Below, piece after piece: positions 8,242-17,518 of a stretch of DNA of 64,000 nt. The DNA is taken from assembly GCA_965267435.1 (NCBI GenBank), contig OZ253960.1, positions 5,518,001-5,582,000 of the forward strand, given 5' to 3'. Numbering within the stretch: position 1 is the stretch's first letter; every line of letters begins with the position of its first letter. This DNA is from JAWPMT01 sp965267435. Lineage in GTDB: Bacteria > Bacteroidota > Bacteroidia > Cytophagales > Cyclobacteriaceae. Under the pieces are notes generated by a model. The model had not been told where the DNA came from, did not search any database, and was given only the letters and a program-made list of their open reading frames with translations. The position numbers were made by a program, and so were the translations under genes.

Positions 8242-9507
8242 ATGTTCAGTCACCTCTTATACAATGCCTTCATTAGGATCTACGGGTTGACCATCTGGTG
8301 CTTTTCCCTATTCAATCCGAAGGCAGCAATGTTCATAAGGGGAAGAAGGCATGTTTATGGCAGACTTGTTTCCCTATCCTATTCGCGATTTTCGTCGATT
8401 GTATGGATACATGCCTCCTCGTTAGGCGAATTCGAACAGGCAAGGCCAATTATCGAGGGACTGAGAGCTCGAACAGAGCTTCTGGGAGTTGTGGTGACTT
8501 TTTTCTCGCCTTCGGGGTATGATGTTCGCAAGGACTATGGGTATGCGGACCTCGTTACCTATCTGCCGCTGGATACTCCCAAAAATGCTCGAAAGTTTCT
8601 TCGGCTTCTGAAGCCAGACGTTGCGATATTCATTAAGTACGACTTTTGGTACAATCATCTTTCGGAGTGTGTCAAACAAGGTGTAAAGGTGGTGTACGCT
8701 TCGGCAGTGTTACGAGAGCGTATGGTTCAGTTCAATCGGGCGCGCGGTATGTATCTGCCACTTTTCAGAAAGTTTGATAAGTTCTTTGTGCAGGATGACC
8801 GCTCAAAGCAGCTATTGGAGAAGCACAAAGTCTTTAACGCGGAAGTGACAGGTGATACGCGGTTCGACCAGGTACAGCGCACGAGCTCGCAGCGGTATGA
8901 GGATCCTGTGGTCGAAGCTTTTTGTAGTGGCTATGAGATTGTGATCTTTGGCAGCGCCTGGCCATCTGATCTGGAGGTGATCAGGGGGATGATAGACCAT
9001 TTTCATCAGTTCAAGTTCATTGTAGCTCCTCACAACGTCGAAGAGAAAATTGTCGAGGAGATAAGGTCAGGTCTCCACACCAAGAGTGTCAGGTACACGG
9101 ATATCGCCACCCCCCAGGTCATTCAGCAACGAGCAATGGTTATCGACAATGTGGGGCTCCTGTCCAGGCTGTATCGGTATGCAAAATACGCCTATGTCGG
9201 AGGTGCATTTCAGGGAGGACTTCACAACACATTGGAGCCAGCGGCTTATGGGATTCCAGTGTTCTTCGGTGAGCATCCATCAAACTTCAAGTTCCTTGAG
9301 GCGATGGGATTAATCGAGTGCGGTGGGGGATTTGAGGTAAGTGATGCTCGTAGTATGATCCAGCTCGTGACCAAAATGGAGGAAGACCCAAAAAACTATC
9401 GTGTGAATGCGGGCGCTTCACGAGAGTATATAGTGAAGCACACTGGCGGGACTGAGCGTGTCTTGCAGTATCTTTTACAGCAATGTATTCCACCGGTACA
9501 GTCGTAA
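8242..9507 (+). CDS. waaA: 3-deoxy-D-manno-octulosonate (Kdo) transferase
   Basis: A 421-residue GT30 glycosyltransferase that adds Kdo from CMP-Kdo to the lipid A precursor at the inner face of the cytoplasmic membrane. An N-terminal hydrophobic stretch (~8-25) fits the membrane anchor. HASSLGEFEQARPII (~57-71) contains the catalytic-Glu region, and the C-terminal YVGGAFQGGLHNTLEPAAYG (~315-334) is the donor-binding signature. It confirms a Gram-negative envelope. Its 3' end overlaps the RsgA gene by 25 bases. Confidence 0.95.
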   Translation: MFSHLLYNAFIRIYGLTIWCFSLFNPKAAMFIRGRRHVYGRLVSLSYSRFSSIVWIHASSLGEFEQARPIIEGLRARTELLGVVVTFFSPSGYDVRKDYGYADLVTYLPLDTPKNARKFLRLLKPDVAIFIKYDFWYNHLSECVKQGVKVVYASAVLRERMVQFNRARGMYLPLFRKFDKFFVQDDRSKQLLEKHKVFNAEVTGDTRFDQVQRTSSQRYEDPVVEAFCSGYEIVIFGSAWPSDLEVIRGMIDHFHQFKFIVAPHNVEEKIVEEIRSGLHTKSVRYTDIATPQVIQQRAMVIDNVGLLSRLYRYAKYAYVGGAFQGGLHNTLEPAAYGIPVFFGEHPSNFKFLEAMGLIECGGGFEVSDARSMIQLVTKMEEDPKNYRVNAGASREYIVKHTGGTERVLQYLLQQCIPPVQS

Positions 9508-10403
9508 AGTCCACCGGTTCCTGGTATTGGGTCCGGACAGATTTGGGAGAACTGGTAAAATGTCGATTAAGGGGCAAATTCAAGCTGCAGGACAAAAAGA
9601 TTACCAATCCCATAGCCGTTGGTGACCACGTCAAAATGCAGGCGCTGGAAGAGGATAACATCGTCATAGTGGAAATCCTGCCTCGAAAGAATTATGTCAT
9701 CAGGGCCTCTCCCAGGAAAAAGGGACATCATCATCTCCTGGCTACGAATGTCGACCAGGCAATGCTCATCACCTCCTTGCACCAACCACGGACCTCACTA
9801 GGATTCATAGATCGATTTCTGGTAACACTCGAGACTTTTCGTATTCCGGGGATCGTCGTAATCAACAAAGCCGATATCTACGATGAGGATCATCTGGAAC
9901 TAGCTGCGGCGATACTGTCGATGTATGAAGACATAGGCTATACAGGCATGCTTACCTCTTTCACTCATCAGGAGCTTGGTGCCATCCCAGAGAGCTTGCA
10001 AGGCAAGACGACACTGCTGTCCGGACATTCGGGCACCGGCAAGTCCACGCTTATCAATCAGATCGTAGCGGCAGCCGGGCAGAAAATTCTCGAGGTCTCA
10101 GATTTTGCGGACAAGGGGGTGCATACCACAACTTTTGCGGAGATGTTTGCCGTCAATGACAAGACCTTTGTGATCGACACTCCCGGAATCAAAGAGCTTG
10201 GACTGGCGGAAGTGGAAGAGGAGGAATTGTCGCATTTTTTTCCAGAGATGAGGGATCTTCTGGGGGAATGTCGTTTTCATAATTGCCAGCACATCAATGA
10301 GCCCGGCTGTGCCATTCGGGAAGCTGTGGAGGAAGGCAGGATATTTCCAAGCAGGTTTGATAGCTATATAAGCATGATGGAAGGGGATGACAACAGGCGG
10401 TAG
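9483..10403 (+). CDS. rsgA: Small ribosomal subunit biogenesis GTPase RsgA
   Basis: A 306-residue circularly permuted GTPase that assists late 30S maturation. The order is OB-fold (residues ~1-70), NKAD (G4, ~127), GHSGTGKSTL (G1, ~181), DTPG (G3, ~232) and a C-terminal zinc-finger region with CRFHNCQHINEPGC. The G4-G1-G3 order is the hallmark of the family. The start is an ATG inside the last codons of waaA, which implies translational coupling. Confidence 0.96.
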   Translation: MYSTGTVVKSTGSWYWVRTDLGELVKCRLRGKFKLQDKKITNPIAVGDHVKMQALEEDNIVIVEILPRKNYVIRASPRKKGHHHLLATNVDQAMLITSLHQPRTSLGFIDRFLVTLETFRIPGIVVINKADIYDEDHLELAAAILSMYEDIGYTGMLTSFTHQELGAIPESLQGKTTLLSGHSGTGKSTLINQIVAAAGQKILEVSDFADKGVHTTTFAEMFAVNDKTFVIDTPGIKELGLAEVEEEELSHFFPEMRDLLGECRFHNCQHINEPGCAIREAVEEGRIFPSRFDSYISMMEGDDNRR

Positions 10404-10406
10404 AGA

Positions 10407-11366
10407 TCACCGGCGTGTCGTGGATGCGCGTAGTAGATGTCTGATCCTTAGTAGCCAAGACCAATCCACCGGCAAGGCCACCATCGCACCCACCATACGG
10501 TCCGCCCACCTTAGTGTCGAGACTTCAAGCAAGAGACTTCGATATTTGCGGGCGATCTGCCGATTGCCCAGTAATGCACATTGCCTGCGTTCATACCGGA
10601 TTCGAGCTGCCAGCGCTTGCTTGTCCTCCTCAGATTCATTCAATGCCAGGGCTTTTTCGCAGACCTTGAAAGTTGATGCTGCGAGGGGATGGCCCTTCTC
10701 GTAGAACCGAACGGACAAGGAGCCCTTGACCCGTCGAATAGATGTTAAAGGCTCGGGGATGTACCCATACTTGACCAATTTCCCGGACCTCACCCAGAAG
10801 TCGAAGTCCTCGTATTCGAGTGTCTCATCGTAACCCCCCAACTTATTGAGCACACCCCTCCGGATCATCATGGTTGGAGGCGGTATAAAATACCGCCGCA
10901 GCACTTCGGAGTACACAATGCCCTCAACCGGATCCTGGACCTTGTGCAGCCCCAGTGGGTTGTCCTCCGCATCGATATAGTTTGCATCCGAATAGATCAC
11001 ACCGAAAGATTCACCAAGACTACGAAACGCCTCCACTTGCTTTTCAACCCGATCGGTTGCCATCACATCGTCACCGGCGAGATCGATGATGTAATCGCCA
11101 TTGCATGCGGCCAGGCCCTTGTTAAAGGCCTCGCAGTTGCCCACGTTTTCTGACAGGGGGAGAAGAGTAGTTCTCTTACGCAATTCCGTATCAAAGCCCG
11201 CAACCGTTCTTTCGATCTGCTCTATGCTATCGTCAGAACTGGCATCGTCTATGATGATCAGCTCGATACCTCTATATGTTTGCCGCGCCACCGAAAGCAG
11301 GCTTTTTTCGATGAATCGTGCTTGATTATAGCAAAGGCAAATGACTGATACTTTCTCGTTTTCCAA
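10407..11366 (-). CDS. Family 2 glycosyltransferase
   Basis: A GT-A fold transferase: VSVICLCYNQARFIEKSL at the N-terminus, LIIIDDASSDDS, the metal/donor-binding AGDDVMA and the acceptor-side EYEDFDFW. The frame is open further upstream, but that part overlaps the preceding gene out of frame and has no homology. I therefore place the start at the TTG at 11366, giving 319 residues; no clear Shine-Dalgarno sequence supports it. It follows the GNAT/FemAB-like gene by 13 bases in the same direction, and the pair may modify a surface polysaccharide. Donor and acceptor are unknown. Confidence 0.82.
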   Translation of the reverse strand: MENEKVSVICLCYNQARFIEKSLLSVARQTYRGIELIIIDDASSDDSIEQIERTVAGFDTELRKRTTLLPLSENVGNCEAFNKGLAACNGDYIIDLAGDDVMATDRVEKQVEAFRSLGESFGVIYSDANYIDAEDNPLGLHKVQDPVEGIVYSEVLRRYFIPPPTMMIRRGVLNKLGGYDETLEYEDFDFWVRSGKLVKYGYIPEPLTSIRRVKGSLSVRFYEKGHPLAASTFKVCEKALALNESEEDKQALAARIRYERRQCALLGNRQIARKYRSLLLEVSTLRWADRMVGAMVALPVDWSWLLRIRHLLRASTTRR

Positions 11367-11379
11367 TGCTACAAATGAT

Positions 11380-12279
11380 TTACAGATCGAGTTGATACGT
11401 TGGCTTATAACTAAGCTGTGCTCCCATTCGTTGCTTGAACTTGTACAGCCCTTCTTGCTTTTTGCCCTGGATCGACGAAATGCCCAGATCCAGAATTGAA
11501 ACACCTCGAGACTGATAGTATTGGGCAATCTCTTTGATCAAGGGTACCATTGGGCTGTACGACTTGTACTCCTCTTGCGTAGCAGGCAGGTAGTAGTAGG
11601 CCACTCGAGGTGTCACCAGGCAGGTGACCACAGCGGCAACCCGTACTTCACCCTGAAACGCGGAGAAGATGTGGTATGAGTCTGGAAATCTTGCGAATAG
11701 ATCGCTGAGTTTTTGCAGCGATATGTTGATTTTAAGGCCATTTTGGGATCGGCAGTAAGCGATGAACTCATGAACATCTCCAAGAGAGGACGGACCCTCC
11801 AAGGAGCATGAGATGTTGTTTTTTGGAGCTGAACGCAGCTTACGTACCTGCATAGGGTGCAGCTGACCGTCAAAACCTGTCGTGAGATCGAGGTGTTGAT
11901 TCAGGTCCTCGAAAGCTACTTTGAACGGCCCCTTCGGCATAGGCGCGAATTGGTCATGTATTGGCGAAGGCTGGACTATGCGCATTGTGACTATACCAGA
12001 TCGACGAAAGTGGTCAACGACAAAAGTCATGAAAGCGGAGATGTCTTCGGGTAGCACGGCTTCCATTGTGAAAATCCCTCCAAACGGGCTGCTGGAGAGA
12101 CTTGTAGCCACTCCATTTTCGACAGCAAATGGGATCATCATTTGGTGAGTGGCATCCTGAGTGGCCTTCAGTACCTGCAATTGTTCATAGCGCTGAATCT
12201 CGAGATAGCCTTTTCTGTAGAAAAGCACCTCCACTTCTTCTCCAAGGCCCTCGATACCGCTTTCTGCCGTAAAATTCAA
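11380..12279 (-). CDS. GNAT/FemAB-like acyltransferase
   Basis: A 299-residue protein with the organisation of FemAB/CelD-like acetyltransferases: an N-terminal domain resembling a first GNAT lobe, then a central LRSAPKNN-type segment and a C-terminal GNAT core. In the core, VAAVVTCLVTPRVAYYYLPA is followed by the acceptor-loop and LDLGISSIQGKKQEGLYKFK. Such proteins acylate or aminoacylate cell-surface precursors or sugars. It is the first gene of a pair with a glycosyltransferase, which supports a role in glycan decoration. It is divergent from the TPR-like gene at 12332. Confidence 0.7.
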   Translation of the reverse strand: MNFTAESGIEGLGEEVEVLFYRKGYLEIQRYEQLQVLKATQDATHQMMIPFAVENGVATSLSSSPFGGIFTMEAVLPEDISAFMTFVVDHFRRSGIVTMRIVQPSPIHDQFAPMPKGPFKVAFEDLNQHLDLTTGFDGQLHPMQVRKLRSAPKNNISCSLEGPSSLGDVHEFIAYCRSQNGLKINISLQKLSDLFARFPDSYHIFSAFQGEVRVAAVVTCLVTPRVAYYYLPATQEEYKSYSPMVPLIKEIAQYYQSRGVSILDLGISSIQGKKQEGLYKFKQRMGAQLSYKPTYQLDL

Positions 12280-12331
12280 TTTTTATAATGCTCTCGCCGT
12301 TCTAATTTAGCCAACAAAGAGGAACAGAAAG

Positions 12332-13495
12332 TTGATCTTGCCGCGTTTCACATACATAATGACCGTTTTAGGTGATCTTCGGCTCATAGTTCTGGTGGCG
12401 ATCTCTTTGTTACCACCGCAGTCCTCTCAGGCTCAAATGCCCTTTTTCGATTACCCCGACAGGATTGCCTTGGTAAGAAAAGGAGGCGATTTCATCTACA
12501 ACTTGCAGGAGGACTCGGCCTTGTATTACATATCCTTGGTAAAGGCCGAGCTACCCGATCATCCAGTGGGTCCATTGATGGAGGGTATACACCTTCTTTG
12601 GCAACATCTACCAGTACTTGAAGATGCTGTCTTTGAGCAATTCCTGACTAAGATGGAGGAAACTGTCGATCGCGCCGTGAATATGTCGGCAGATGACGAG
12701 GAGAACCCAGAGGCCCTCTTTTTCGAACTTGCAGCCCGGGGGCTGATGGCCGAGTATTACGCGGATCGAGACGAGTATAGGAAGGCGCTGTCCGAAGCAA
12801 CCAAAGCTTACGGACTGGTCAAGGAGGGCTTTGATCTTACCGATGTCATCAGCGAATTCCTATTTACGACAGGTCTGTACAATTACTTTCGTGAAAAGTA
12901 TCCCCAGATTTACCCAATCTACAAGCCCTTTGTATGGATATTCAAAAGTGGAGATCAGGAACTGGGCCTGGCACAATTGGATCGCGCCACAAGGGAGACC
13001 GTAGTGCTGAAGATCGAAGCCCACATATACATCTCTTACATCTACCTCCGGTATGAGGATACACCTGAAAAAGCTCAGGAGTACCTGGCTTTCCTCGTGA
13101 AGGAATATCCGGACAATCTTTACCTCATCTCGAAGTACCTGGAAGCGTTCAGAGATGACGTGCACTTGCCCAATGTCCCCATACAATATATTCGTAAACT
13201 ACAGGCAAGTGAGAGGGCCTATTTCAAGATGGCAGGTAATATTTTCATGGGATTGTTTGAAGAAAAAGTGAAGAACAATGAGCATGAGGCATTCAATCTT
13301 TATGCTATAGGGGTACAGAACGGCGAACCCTTGACGAGACATGGCGAATTCTATAAAAGTTTAGGCTACTTGGGTATGGGTCGTATCCTGTCCGAAGATC
13401 GTCCCGATGCCGCAGCTATTCACCTCGAGCGTGCACTGGAATATGCAGAGACAAAAGACGTCAAGAAAGAGGCCCGACTACTTTTGCGACAATGA
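12332..13495 (+). CDS. Exported helical-repeat (TPR-like) protein
   Basis: A 387-residue protein with an N-terminal signal sequence (hydrophobic ~15-32, QSSQAQ cleavage region) followed by tandem alpha-helical hairpins resembling degenerate TPRs, clearest in the last ~60 residues (GRILSEDRPDAAAIHLERAL). The TTG at 12332 is preceded by AAGAGG at a fitting distance; an ATG at 12359 would give a shorter signal peptide. The stop overlaps the YigZ start by four bases (ATGA). It is probably a periplasmic scaffold; no partner is evident. Confidence 0.6.
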   Translation: MILPRFTYIMTVLGDLRLIVLVAISLLPPQSSQAQMPFFDYPDRIALVRKGGDFIYNLQEDSALYYISLVKAELPDHPVGPLMEGIHLLWQHLPVLEDAVFEQFLTKMEETVDRAVNMSADDEENPEALFFELAARGLMAEYYADRDEYRKALSEATKAYGLVKEGFDLTDVISEFLFTTGLYNYFREKYPQIYPIYKPFVWIFKSGDQELGLAQLDRATRETVVLKIEAHIYISYIYLRYEDTPEKAQEYLAFLVKEYPDNLYLISKYLEAFRDDVHLPNVPIQYIRKLQASERAYFKMAGNIFMGLFEEKVKNNEHEAFNLYAIGVQNGEPLTRHGEFYKSLGYLGMGRILSEDRPDAAAIHLERALEYAETKDVKKEARLLLRQ

Positions 13496-14109
13496 CTACC
13501 TATCATACAATTGAGAGGTCTGGCGAGGGCTTTTTCAAGGATCGGGGCAGCAAATTCTTCTCGTTCGCATTTCCGGTGACCACCCAGGAGGAAATCAAGG
13601 AACGGCTTCAAGATGTGAGAAAGCAGTACCATGACGCGAGGCACCACTGCTATGCCTTTTCCCTCGGCATGAAAACGCCTCAACTCCGTGCCAATGATGA
13701 TGGGGAACCAGGCCATTCCGCTGGCGACCCAATCCTGGGGCAGATCAAATCCCTGGGCCTTACGAATGTTCTCGTTGTCGTTGTCAGGTATTTTGGCGGA
13801 ACAAAACTGGGTGTGGCGGGACTGATCAATGCCTATCGTACAGCCGCGGCAGACGCACTTCAGAGTATCGCCAAAACGGAGATATTTCCGGAGGTGACAT
13901 TTCAGTTGACCTACACTTATGAGGAGACAAATGAGGCTGAGAGGCTACTTGCGACAAATGAGCTTAGGATCATTGATCGGGCATTTGACCATCAATGCGA
14001 GGTAACTGCCGCGATCCGCGAGGAGCTATTTCCTGAAATTCTTGCGCTTACACAGCCTCCCTCAAGTTTGAAGCTGGATATTATCGAACCTGAAGATTCA
14101 AAAGATTGA
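13492..14109 (+). CDS. YigZ/IMPACT family protein
   Basis: A 205-residue member of the YigZ/IMPACT family. The N-terminal domain carries DARHHCYAFSLG, the ANDDGEPGHSAGDPIL signature and VVVVRYFGGTKLGVAGL (~93-109), followed by the ferredoxin-like C-terminal domain. The molecular role in bacteria is unsettled; eukaryotic IMPACT modulates translation control through Gcn1/Gcn2. It is translationally coupled to the upstream helical-repeat gene by a 4-base overlap. Its end overlaps the convergent gene at 14081 by 29 bases. Confidence 0.9.
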   Translation: MTTYHTIERSGEGFFKDRGSKFFSFAFPVTTQEEIKERLQDVRKQYHDARHHCYAFSLGMKTPQLRANDDGEPGHSAGDPILGQIKSLGLTNVLVVVVRYFGGTKLGVAGLINAYRTAAADALQSIAKTEIFPEVTFQLTYTYEETNEAERLLATNELRIIDRAFDHQCEVTAAIREELFPEILALTQPPSSLKLDIIEPEDSKD

Positions 14110-14767
14110 CTGTGGCGGGTCCGGGCCCCCGGTGCGTTGGCGCCAGCCAGGCACCACGGTGCTGCTGCCAGTCTTCCCAGGTAAATTCCAATCCCTTCCA
14201 CGGAAGAATCGACACCCACATCTTCCATGCTTTTGGCCTTCCATCACTGTCCAATAGCCATAAGTAGCTGTCACCAGGAGTAACACCCCCAGAAGTGTAA
14301 GTTACGAGCAATGCTGGCCCATCGTCAGTCTCCACCATGCGTCGTTCGGTGCCAGGATCCCTGATTTTGTATGGAGCCACTAACCAGAACGAATCATTGG
14401 CAAACAACTTCCAGGCCTTAGAGACGGCCTTGTCAAGATCCTCACCTGCAAGGGTTATGGAAGACTTTGATGCCGTGCCGGACTGATTATCCGGATCAAG
14501 CTGTACCACATAATCATCCCATTTGACCTCGACCGCGTTGGAACGCTTGTCCCAGACAAAGTGATGTCCACGAGGAAACGACCAGCGTAGTTCCTGCAAG
14601 GAGTCATAAGCAGGCTTATTGATCGCCATCAGCATCTTGTCGGCCAAGGCCTCGGCTTCCCTACCGGACTTGCCTTCTGGAAGTGGATCGCTTACGAACC
14701 ATATAGTTAAGGATACCCCGGCAATAAGCACCACGAGCACGATCGCTGTGATTTTCAGAATCTTCAT
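14081..14767 (-). CDS. Membrane-anchored protein of unknown function
   Basis: A 228-residue protein with one N-terminal transmembrane/signal-anchor segment (residues ~5-25). The soluble part is probably periplasmic and is Trp-rich (WSFPRGHHFVWDKR, WVSILPWKGLEFTWEDWQQ). I do not recognise the family and see no catalytic motif. It is a single gene between convergent yigZ (29-base overlap) and the divergent DinB-like gene. No hairpin terminator lies in the overlap, so the convergent transcripts may read into each other. Confidence 0.6.
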   Translation of the reverse strand: MKILKITAIVLVVLIAGVSLTIWFVSDPLPEGKSGREAEALADKMLMAINKPAYDSLQELRWSFPRGHHFVWDKRSNAVEVKWDDYVVQLDPDNQSGTASKSSITLAGEDLDKAVSKAWKLFANDSFWLVAPYKIRDPGTERRMVETDDGPALLVTYTSGGVTPGDSYLWLLDSDGRPKAWKMWVSILPWKGLEFTWEDWQQHRGAWLAPTHRGPGPATVNLLNLQVR

Positions 14768-14875
14768 TTATTCATGGAGGAATGAGCGGTGAAGTTAGGC
14801 TATTTGTGCAAGGCCTGGCACTTTTTGGAAGCAGCCTTGTGTTACTAACCAGAACCCTGACTAACCACAATACAA

Positions 14876-15415
14876 ATGACTCAGAATCTAGAAGACCTCA
14901 AGTATCCCATTGGTAAATTCTTCCCACCGAAGGCCATCACACCAGAAATGCGAACAGAGTGGCTGACCACATTGGAGACGTTTCCAGAAAAACTAAAGGG
15001 CATCATAGGTGATTTGGACGATACAAAACTCGATACCCCATATAGGCCTGGGGGATGGACGGTTCGACAGCTGCTGATGCATATTGGCGACAGCCACCTC
15101 AATAGCTACGTTCGCTTCAAGTGGGCGCTTACAGAGGATCGGCCCGTTATCAAAGCCTACTCGCAGACTGGCTGGGCCGATCTACGCGATTCACAAGAGG
15201 CCACAGGTGAAGAGGCTGTGCAATTCATTGCCGCAGTGCACAAGAGGTGGGTGAGGCTACTGCGGGTATTGGATGAAGCTCAATGGCAACGCAGCTTTGT
15301 GCACCCGGAGACAAAAAAGGAAATTGCGATTGGAGAGAATCTTGCGCTCTATGATTGGCACTCAAGGCATCATTACGCGCATATTGAAGGCCTGAGGAAG
15401 AGAGAAGGGTGGTGA
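14876..15415 (+). CDS. DinB-superfamily protein, YfiT/BstA-like
   Basis: A 179-residue four-helix-bundle protein. The metal-binding histidines are visible in LLMHIGDSHLNSY (~64-76) and DWHSRHHYAHIEG (~160-172). The N-terminal LKYPIGKFFPP segment is characteristic of the YfiT branch. Family members are zinc- or nickel-dependent thiol S-transferases, bacillithiol-dependent in Firmicutes, or putative hydrolases. Members are often involved in electrophile detoxification. A bacillithiol link is inferred from homology only. Confidence 0.88.
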   Translation: MTQNLEDLKYPIGKFFPPKAITPEMRTEWLTTLETFPEKLKGIIGDLDDTKLDTPYRPGGWTVRQLLMHIGDSHLNSYVRFKWALTEDRPVIKAYSQTGWADLRDSQEATGEEAVQFIAAVHKRWVRLLRVLDEAQWQRSFVHPETKKEIAIGENLALYDWHSRHHYAHIEGLRKREGW

Positions 15416-15474
15416 TTTTGACCCTTTTAAGTATGGGTGATATGTGGCATCTTTGTTGTAAGTGAAAGGGAATT

Positions 15475-16059
15475 ATGGAAGGTATGAGATGGGTATTTGT
15501 CTTTTTTGCTGTTGGGCTCCTTGCATGTGCTGAGGAGCAAACGCCAAATTCGCCAGTAAAAGCAGGGGGCTCACTCTTTGCAGTGGAGAGAGTGGAAGTG
15601 GAATCTGACACCTACCAGCAGCTGACTGCGCTCCGAGGCAGTGTGGAAGTGACCGCGGAGAGCAACATCGTCACCCTCACCATGACCCTGACGGGTTTGG
15701 AGCCTGGCACATCACACGCCGTGCACCTTCATGATGGTACATGCGAGTCTCCCGGAGCACATTGGAACCAAAACACGATGGATAGCTTCTGCGGGAGAGA
15801 AAGCATGGGTTTCCCCTGGAATCGCAATATGGCCGGGGACATCGGCAATGTAACTGTAGACAACAAGGGCGAAGGCATGTTCATGCTTCAAACGGATCTC
15901 TGGAGCCTCAATACCGGCTTGGATTCGGATATCGTAGGGAAGGTGCTGGTAGTTCACCAATACGCGGAAGACCTCAGTTCCGCCTGCTATATACTATCGG
16001 CGCATGACCACTCCGGTAATCCAAAAATAGCCTGTGGGGACATCCAGGTAATCGATTAG
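15475..16059 (+). CDS. Cu/Zn-superoxide-dismutase-like lipoprotein lacking zinc ligands
   Basis: A 194-residue protein with a lipobox (GLLACA, Cys ~18) and the Cu/Zn-SOD beta-barrel pattern. Copper ligands seem kept: the His-x-His pair in AVHLHDG (~83-86), His in GAHWN (bridging position) and His in VVHQYAEDL. The two zinc-only histidines are replaced: ESMGFP stands where KHGGP is usual, and NRNMAGDIGN where RHxGDLGN is usual. The catalytic Arg near the end is Lys (NPKIACG). The disulphide cysteines are present. It could be a copper-only SOD or copper-binding protein on the outer or inner membrane; activity is uncertain. Confidence 0.72.
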   Translation: MEGMRWVFVFFAVGLLACAEEQTPNSPVKAGGSLFAVERVEVESDTYQQLTALRGSVEVTAESNIVTLTMTLTGLEPGTSHAVHLHDGTCESPGAHWNQNTMDSFCGRESMGFPWNRNMAGDIGNVTVDNKGEGMFMLQTDLWSLNTGLDSDIVGKVLVVHQYAEDLSSACYILSAHDHSGNPKIACGDIQVID

Positions 16060-16407
16060 AAGAGCAATAACGGCACTTACTAATACGTTCTATGTAATTA
16101 TTTCGTGAATTATTATTCACCGGTTGAAATTCCTATTCAGCGCTGCTGATTCCTGTTCATAGCGGCATTGAATGCAAGCTCTGAGGTCTTAAGTAACTTG
16201 TTTCTTGCAATTACTAAGGAAACCACTTTCACTCTAACACAGTAAATAGATGAATAGACTCAGCTGGCAATACACAATCAGAGACCTCGCTTTCCTACTA
16301 TTGGAGCGGATCTGGAAATCACAAAACAACGCAAAGACTTCACCATTTCGATCTGTTAAAATGACAGCAATGAAGCCAACCGTTTTTTCATAACGGTAGA
16401 CGGCTCA
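16060..16407. other. Intergenic region without recognised gene
   Basis: About 350 AT-richer bases between convergent genes. An ATG frame at 16250-16393 encodes 47 residues but has no ribosome site, domain or composition that supports it. I see no terminator hairpin or repeat worth calling. Confidence 0.5.
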
Positions 16408-17349
16408 TCAAGAATCGAATTTGATCAACCGGTAAAGTAAATAGCTCAGAAATATCTGGCTTTTGAGCCAGGTCTGAGATAGAAATTGACCCAGGAATAA
16501 GCTGGGTTTTTTTATGCCTGAGGCAAACTCCTTGCCTGCTACACTCCACTGACCTCCCCACAGGCTTCTTAGGAAGACCTTTGCCCTGATGGCTTGCTGA
16601 GTGCGGATATCCAAAGGACCAAATCGTTGTTGGAACTGGTCGAAATAGTTTATTACAGCTTTATCATCGATTTCTGAAAGCTGCCCCATGCTATGGTATC
16701 TTATGAGGGCATTGCAGCCCTTCCGTTTCATTTGAGTTTTGACTCGCACGTGATTTCGAAGAAGCTCGGCCCACAGAAACAGATCTTCACCATAGAAGAG
16801 TCCTTCGTCGAAACGCACAGCAGCCAGTAGCGTTCGTCGACAGACCATGGACGTCATTTGAGGTGGCGAAGTGATCAGTGAATGGAAGCTTGAGGCTTCG
16901 CGGGATGGTAGCCGCCGATTTCGCCTGACCTGAACTTTCATGGCATGGTATCCCCAACCGGTTTTGATTGATGCTGGGTGCATCTTACATGGCATCGCCA
17001 AAACCTGGCCATCTCCAAGATCAGTAGTAGCTTCCTTTGCCTGCTCCAGAAATTCAGGTTCCAAAGTGTCATCGTCATCGAGAAAAAGCAACCACTGGCC
17101 TGTGGCCATTTCAATCCCCCTGTTTCTGCTGTACGCCACTCCTCGACGTTGATCATTGGTCAGCATAATCACTCTATTGTCGCTTATGCCAGTTGGTAGC
17201 ATAGAATCCGCCACCGTCGATGAGTGGTCATCGATGATGACCAGTTGCCAGTCGTCAAGGCTCTGGTTCATGACGGAGTGCACTGCCTCCCGCAACATGT
17301 CTGGCCGATTGTGAGTAGGTAGGATGATTGAGAAAAGGGGCTCCTTCAC
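16408..17349 (-). CDS. Family 2 glycosyltransferase
   Basis: A 313-residue GT-A transferase beginning FSIILPTHNRPDMLREAV, with LVIIDDHSS and the strong donor/metal motif LLFLDDDDTLEP (~95-106). A GEDLFLWAELL acceptor-side segment lies at ~190. C-terminal helices may contact the membrane. It is a single minus-strand gene without sugar-nucleotide enzymes nearby, so its product cannot be predicted. It differs clearly from the transferase at 10407 and is not a recent copy. Confidence 0.88.
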   Translation of the reverse strand: MKEPLFSIILPTHNRPDMLREAVHSVMNQSLDDWQLVIIDDHSSTVADSMLPTGISDNRVIMLTNDQRRGVAYSRNRGIEMATGQWLLFLDDDDTLEPEFLEQAKEATTDLGDGQVLAMPCKMHPASIKTGWGYHAMKVQVRRNRRLPSREASSFHSLITSPPQMTSMVCRRTLLAAVRFDEGLFYGEDLFLWAELLRNHVRVKTQMKRKGCNALIRYHSMGQLSEIDDKAVINYFDQFQQRFGPLDIRTQQAIRAKVFLRSLWGGQWSVAGKEFASGIKKPSLFLGQFLSQTWLKSQIFLSYLLYRLIKFDS

Positions 17350-17470
17350 ATGCGCAAACTACTATTATCTGAGCACTTCTACCTTAGGGCAACGAATACC
17401 GAATGCTACTCCGCTTACCATTTGCCAGAGTCATTGCCGGCGAGCAGGGCACGGTAGCATTGCCAGTTAC

Positions 17471-17500
17471 TTGGACGGTAAAATATATCCCTTACTTTTG
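17471..17500 (+). promoter_or_regulatory. Bacteroidota-type promoter for the DUF2061 gene
   Basis: TTG at 17471-17473, a 19-base spacer and TACTTTTG at 17493-17500, an exact match to TAnnTTTG. Transcription would start near 17507, about 12 bases before the ATG at 17519, which supports that start over the longer open frame. Confidence 0.5.
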
Positions 17501-17518
17501 CCCGCTGTTTCGAATGAG

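Noticed and set aside
16250..16393. 47-residue frame between convergent genes
   Set aside because: No ribosome site, no promoter match and no recognisable sequence.
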